Assembly: GCA_021794335.1 (NCBI GenBank)
Contig: JAJYQZ010000338.1
Location: 1-15,357, forward strand
Length of the DNA: 15,357 bases
Origin: a bacterium
GTDB lineage: Bacteria; SZUA-79; Acidulodesulfobacterales; Acidulodesulfobacteraceae
Reading direction: 5' to 3'
In this document: piece by piece, positions 13,402-15,357 of the stretch
Layout: the number at the start of each line of letters is the position of its first letter
Numbering within the stretch: position 1 is the stretch's first letter
Made by a program: the position numbers and the translations under genes
Notes under the pieces: model-generated
Seen by the model: the letters and a program-made list of their open reading frames with translations, nothing else
Databases searched by the model: none
What the model was told of the DNA's origin: nothing

Positions 13402-15090
13402 GTGAATAACGATGAACTCACAACCGTTGTTTTATTTCAGTCAAGAAGGATCGGAGATTTTTTTCAAAGCCTGCCTTTAGTTAAAAACATACTATCGAAA
13501 TTCAACAATAAATGCCGTTTATTTATTGTCGTTAATAAAAATTTAAAGATATTGCAGCCTTTTTTTGAACCGAATATCGCTTTAATAGATTTAAACGACT
13601 TTTTTAAAGAATTTTACGGTATCGATTTAAATAAAAGCACATATCTAGATTTTTTAAATCTAACCAAAGATGCCGTTGTTTTTGACACAGCCATAAACCT
13701 TAATTACAATTTAACGAATTCTTTAATATTCAATATTATTCAGGCAGGGTCTAAATCAGGTTTTATAGCAAATCAAAAAGGGGATAAAAAGCAAAAAATA
13801 ATTTATCCGTTAAAGGCGGTAAGCTATTTTTTTAACTCTGTAAGGCATAGAAATCAAAACAGGATTAATATAGCGGATATTTTTTGCCTGTTTAACCCCG
13901 ATTTTTATTTAAGAAATAAAAATCATTCAAGCAAAGATAATAATAAAGGTTTTGACACGCTAAAAAAAATAAAAAAAAGAGACCATAGCTTTAAAAGGAT
14001 AATATGCGCCGTAGGCGCAAGTTCTCCGAAAAGGCAGTGGGACGATAATGATTTATCGGAACTCATCAAATTAATACATGGTAATCACCCTGATTTTGAA
14101 ATTATATTAGCTGGTTTAAAAGAGGAATCGGATTATGCAAAACAGATTGAAAATAGCCTTGATTTCCCTATTTTAAATCTTGTCGGCGGGACATCGCTGA
14201 TAGAGGTAATAGAACTTTTAAAAACAGGAGATATTATAATCTCGCCCGATACGGGGCTTCTTCAAATTGCTTCTTTTATCGGACTTAAAATAGCGGCTAT
14301 TTTTCTGGGAAATGCAAATGTATATGAAACCGGTCCATATCTGGAAGGCTCTTATGTAATCTCTCCGGCTATAGGTTGTTATCCCTGCCTTGAACATTTA
14401 AGGTGCGAATTTGATTATGAATGTAAAAAAAGAATAAAAGCAAAGGATGTTTTTAACCTTGTTGAGCTGATGCTGTTAAGGGACGGCGGCAGTGGGTTTA
14501 ATTATAATAGTAAAAAAAGGGGTAATATTTTAAGGGATTGCGAAGGAGATTTTAGGGAAGGGAGGTTTAACTTATATAAAATATCTAACGATATAACGCT
14601 TTCGCCTGTCCCCGTATTTAAATCAAAATTGGATAAAATAAGCCTTGCGTCGGAGATTTTTAAATTCGGATGGTTTAAAATCCTTTCGGATAATAAAATT
14701 AGCGCGGATTATGACGACATATTAAAATATTTAACAGATTATTTTATTTTGGATTTAGATATTGCCAAATCTATCAATGATGATATAATGTTTTTTAAAA
14801 ATATAATGGCGAACGCGTTGAAAACAAATGAAATTTCCGAAAATTTTATTTTGTTTTTAAAAAACATGGCAATAAATTATCCGCATTTGTCGCTCCCGCT
14901 TAATTACTTTATAAGCGAGATACGGTTCGGCATGCAGATCGGCGACAAAAAATATATAAAATCGTCTTTTGAGGGTATTGACCTCTTTTTAGAAAACGCG
15001 CATATTGTGTTAAATAAAATGGGTTCTCTGGATTATCGCTTCGCTCTCGGCTTTCAGCCTCGTGAAGTTTCAAAGAAACTTTCCCGCTGA
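13402..15090 (+). CDS. GT9 (heptosyltransferase-like) glycosyltransferase with long C-terminal extension, probably acting on flagellin
   Basis: Residues 1-355 follow the two-domain GT-B pattern of ADP-heptose:LPS heptosyltransferases: VVLFQSRRIGDFFQSLPLVK (9-28), AVGASSPKRQWDDNDLSELI (203-222), NLVGGTSLIEVIELL (259-273), IISPDTGLLQIASFIGLK (279-296), and a cysteine cluster C326, C329, C335, C341 near the end of the domain. Residues 356-562 are an extension I do not recognise. The gene lies between fliS and a MAF flagellin glycosyltransferase, which suggests a role in flagellin glycosylation rather than LPS core synthesis. It starts with GTG eight bases after fliS, without a clear Shine-Dalgarno. 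Its last residues and stop codon are supplied by hairpin repeats (15065-15104), so the C-terminus may have been reset by repeat insertion. Confidence 0.85.
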   Translation: MNNDELTTVVLFQSRRIGDFFQSLPLVKNILSKFNNKCRLFIVVNKNLKILQPFFEPNIALIDLNDFFKEFYGIDLNKSTYLDFLNLTKDAVVFDTAINLNYNLTNSLIFNIIQAGSKSGFIANQKGDKKQKIIYPLKAVSYFFNSVRHRNQNRINIADIFCLFNPDFYLRNKNHSSKDNNKGFDTLKKIKKRDHSFKRIICAVGASSPKRQWDDNDLSELIKLIHGNHPDFEIILAGLKEESDYAKQIENSLDFPILNLVGGTSLIEVIELLKTGDIIISPDTGLLQIASFIGLKIAAIFLGNANVYETGPYLEGSYVISPAIGCYPCLEHLRCEFDYECKKRIKAKDVFNLVELMLLRDGGSGFNYNSKKRGNILRDCEGDFREGRFNLYKISNDITLSPVPVFKSKLDKISLASEIFKFGWFKILSDNKISADYDDILKYLTDYFILDLDIAKSINDDIMFFKNIMANALKTNEISENFILFLKNMAINYPHLSLPLNYFISEIRFGMQIGDKKYIKSSFEGIDLFLENAHIVLNKMGSLDYRFALGFQPREVSKKLSR

Positions 15091-15104
15091 AGCGGGTTGG
15101 GACA
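15065..15104. repeat. Two tandem hairpins at the GT9 gene 3' end; second is a GCGGG-family copy
   Basis: AAGTTTC-aaa-GAAACTT (15065-15081, 7-bp stem, triloop) is followed at once by CCCGC-tgaa-GCGGG (15083-15096) with the family arm ttgggaca (15097-15104). The TGA stop of the GT9 gene (15088-15090) lies in the loop of the second hairpin. The first hairpin has the same build as the one after pilM (2567-2583). The left arm of the GCGGG copy departs from the other family arms outside ttcccgc. Confidence 0.75.
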
Positions 15105-15141
15105 TTAGTAAAAACTTTAAATTTTAACTTTAATTGTCGAA

Positions 15142-15357
15142 ATGGATTTTTTTAAAGCGAATGTAGAAAAGATAAAGCGAAAAAATCCTGATTTATATAA
15201 CTTATTAATTTCCAATGAAAAATTAGATTTAGAATTTAATTTAACCGTTATAAAAACAAAAAAAGAAGGTTTTAATTCTTTAAAGATAAATAATATCACC
15301 GTTCATTCCGTTTACGACCCTTTTGCCGAGGCAAAAAAATGGGTAGAGGTTAATTTA
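15142..15357 (+). CDS. MAF-type flagellin glycosyltransferase, N-terminal part only
   Basis: From the ATG at 15142 the frame stays open for 72 codons to the window end. The sequence starts MDFFKANVEKIKRKNPDLYN and reaches INNITVHSVYDPFAEAKKWV (residues 50-69). This is the N-terminal pattern of motility-associated-factor (MAF, DUF115) proteins: a helix with an 'N-x-x-x-[IL]-x-x-x-x-P-x-L' stretch, then 'hHS-x-YDP-x-x-EA'. MAF proteins attach nonulosonic acids such as pseudaminic or legionaminic acid to flagellin. The position after fliS and a GT9 gene fits. No clear ribosome-binding site is seen. The catalytic region is outside the window, so the call rests on the N-terminus and on context. 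Confidence 0.75.
   Translation, partial: MDFFKANVEKIKRKNPDLYNLLISNEKLDLEFNLTVIKTKKEGFNSLKINNITVHSVYDPFAEAKKWVEVNL

Noticed and set aside
13402..15090. LPS heptosyltransferase (waaF/waaC) call for the GT9 gene
   Set aside because: The catalytic domain fits the superfamily, but the flagellar context and the long extra C-terminal part argue against the core-LPS enzyme; no symbol assigned.

Overview
The window is AT-rich, Gram-negative bacterial chromosome. It encodes an outer-membrane secretin with its inner-membrane type IV pilus alignment complex, plus a flagellar filament locus with a recognisable sigma-28 promoter. Two things fit an acid-exposed Deltaproteobacteria-like lineage, perhaps the Sva0485/Acidulodesulfobacterales group: very low GC with lysine-rich cytoplasmic proteins, and filament proteins almost without basic residues. 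That placement is inference; no 16S or other marker is present.

Layout. Positions 1-1210 (minus) hold the 5' part of an ArnT/PMT-like GT-C membrane glycosyltransferase, cut by the window edge. A 300-bp AT-rich divergent gap follows. Positions 1512-5647 (plus) are a compact pilM-pilN-pilO-pilP-pilQ operon. Positions 5775-8957 carry folE2, aroC, an unrecognised small membrane protein and aroK; folE2 opens the pterin branch of folate synthesis, and aroK and aroC supply chorismate, the precursor of p-aminobenzoate. Positions 8985-15357 are the filament locus: sigma-28 promoter, a structured leader with two CsrA-like sites, flagellin, FlaG, FliD, FliS, a GT9-type glycosyltransferase with a long C-terminal extension, and the start of a MAF-type flagellin glycosyltransferase. 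The last two suggest that the filament is glycosylated.

The most unusual feature is the density of palindromic elements, which also enter genes. Three near-identical 37-39 bp perfect palindromes (gggg-tctgattt / aaatcaga-cccc cores with A/T flanks) lie after pilQ, just before aroK, and in frame inside aroK. A related 58-bp hairpin lies in frame inside folE2. Both host proteins are longer than their families by about the expected amount, and all catalytic motifs on either side are intact. This resembles the Rickettsia palindromic elements, which insert into genes and are translated. A second, mosaic family of five hairpins (CCCGC-N4-GCGGG cores with three interchangeable outer arms) sits between folE2 and aroC, on both sides of fliD in inverted orientation, and at the 3' end of the GT9 gene, where it supplies the stop codon.
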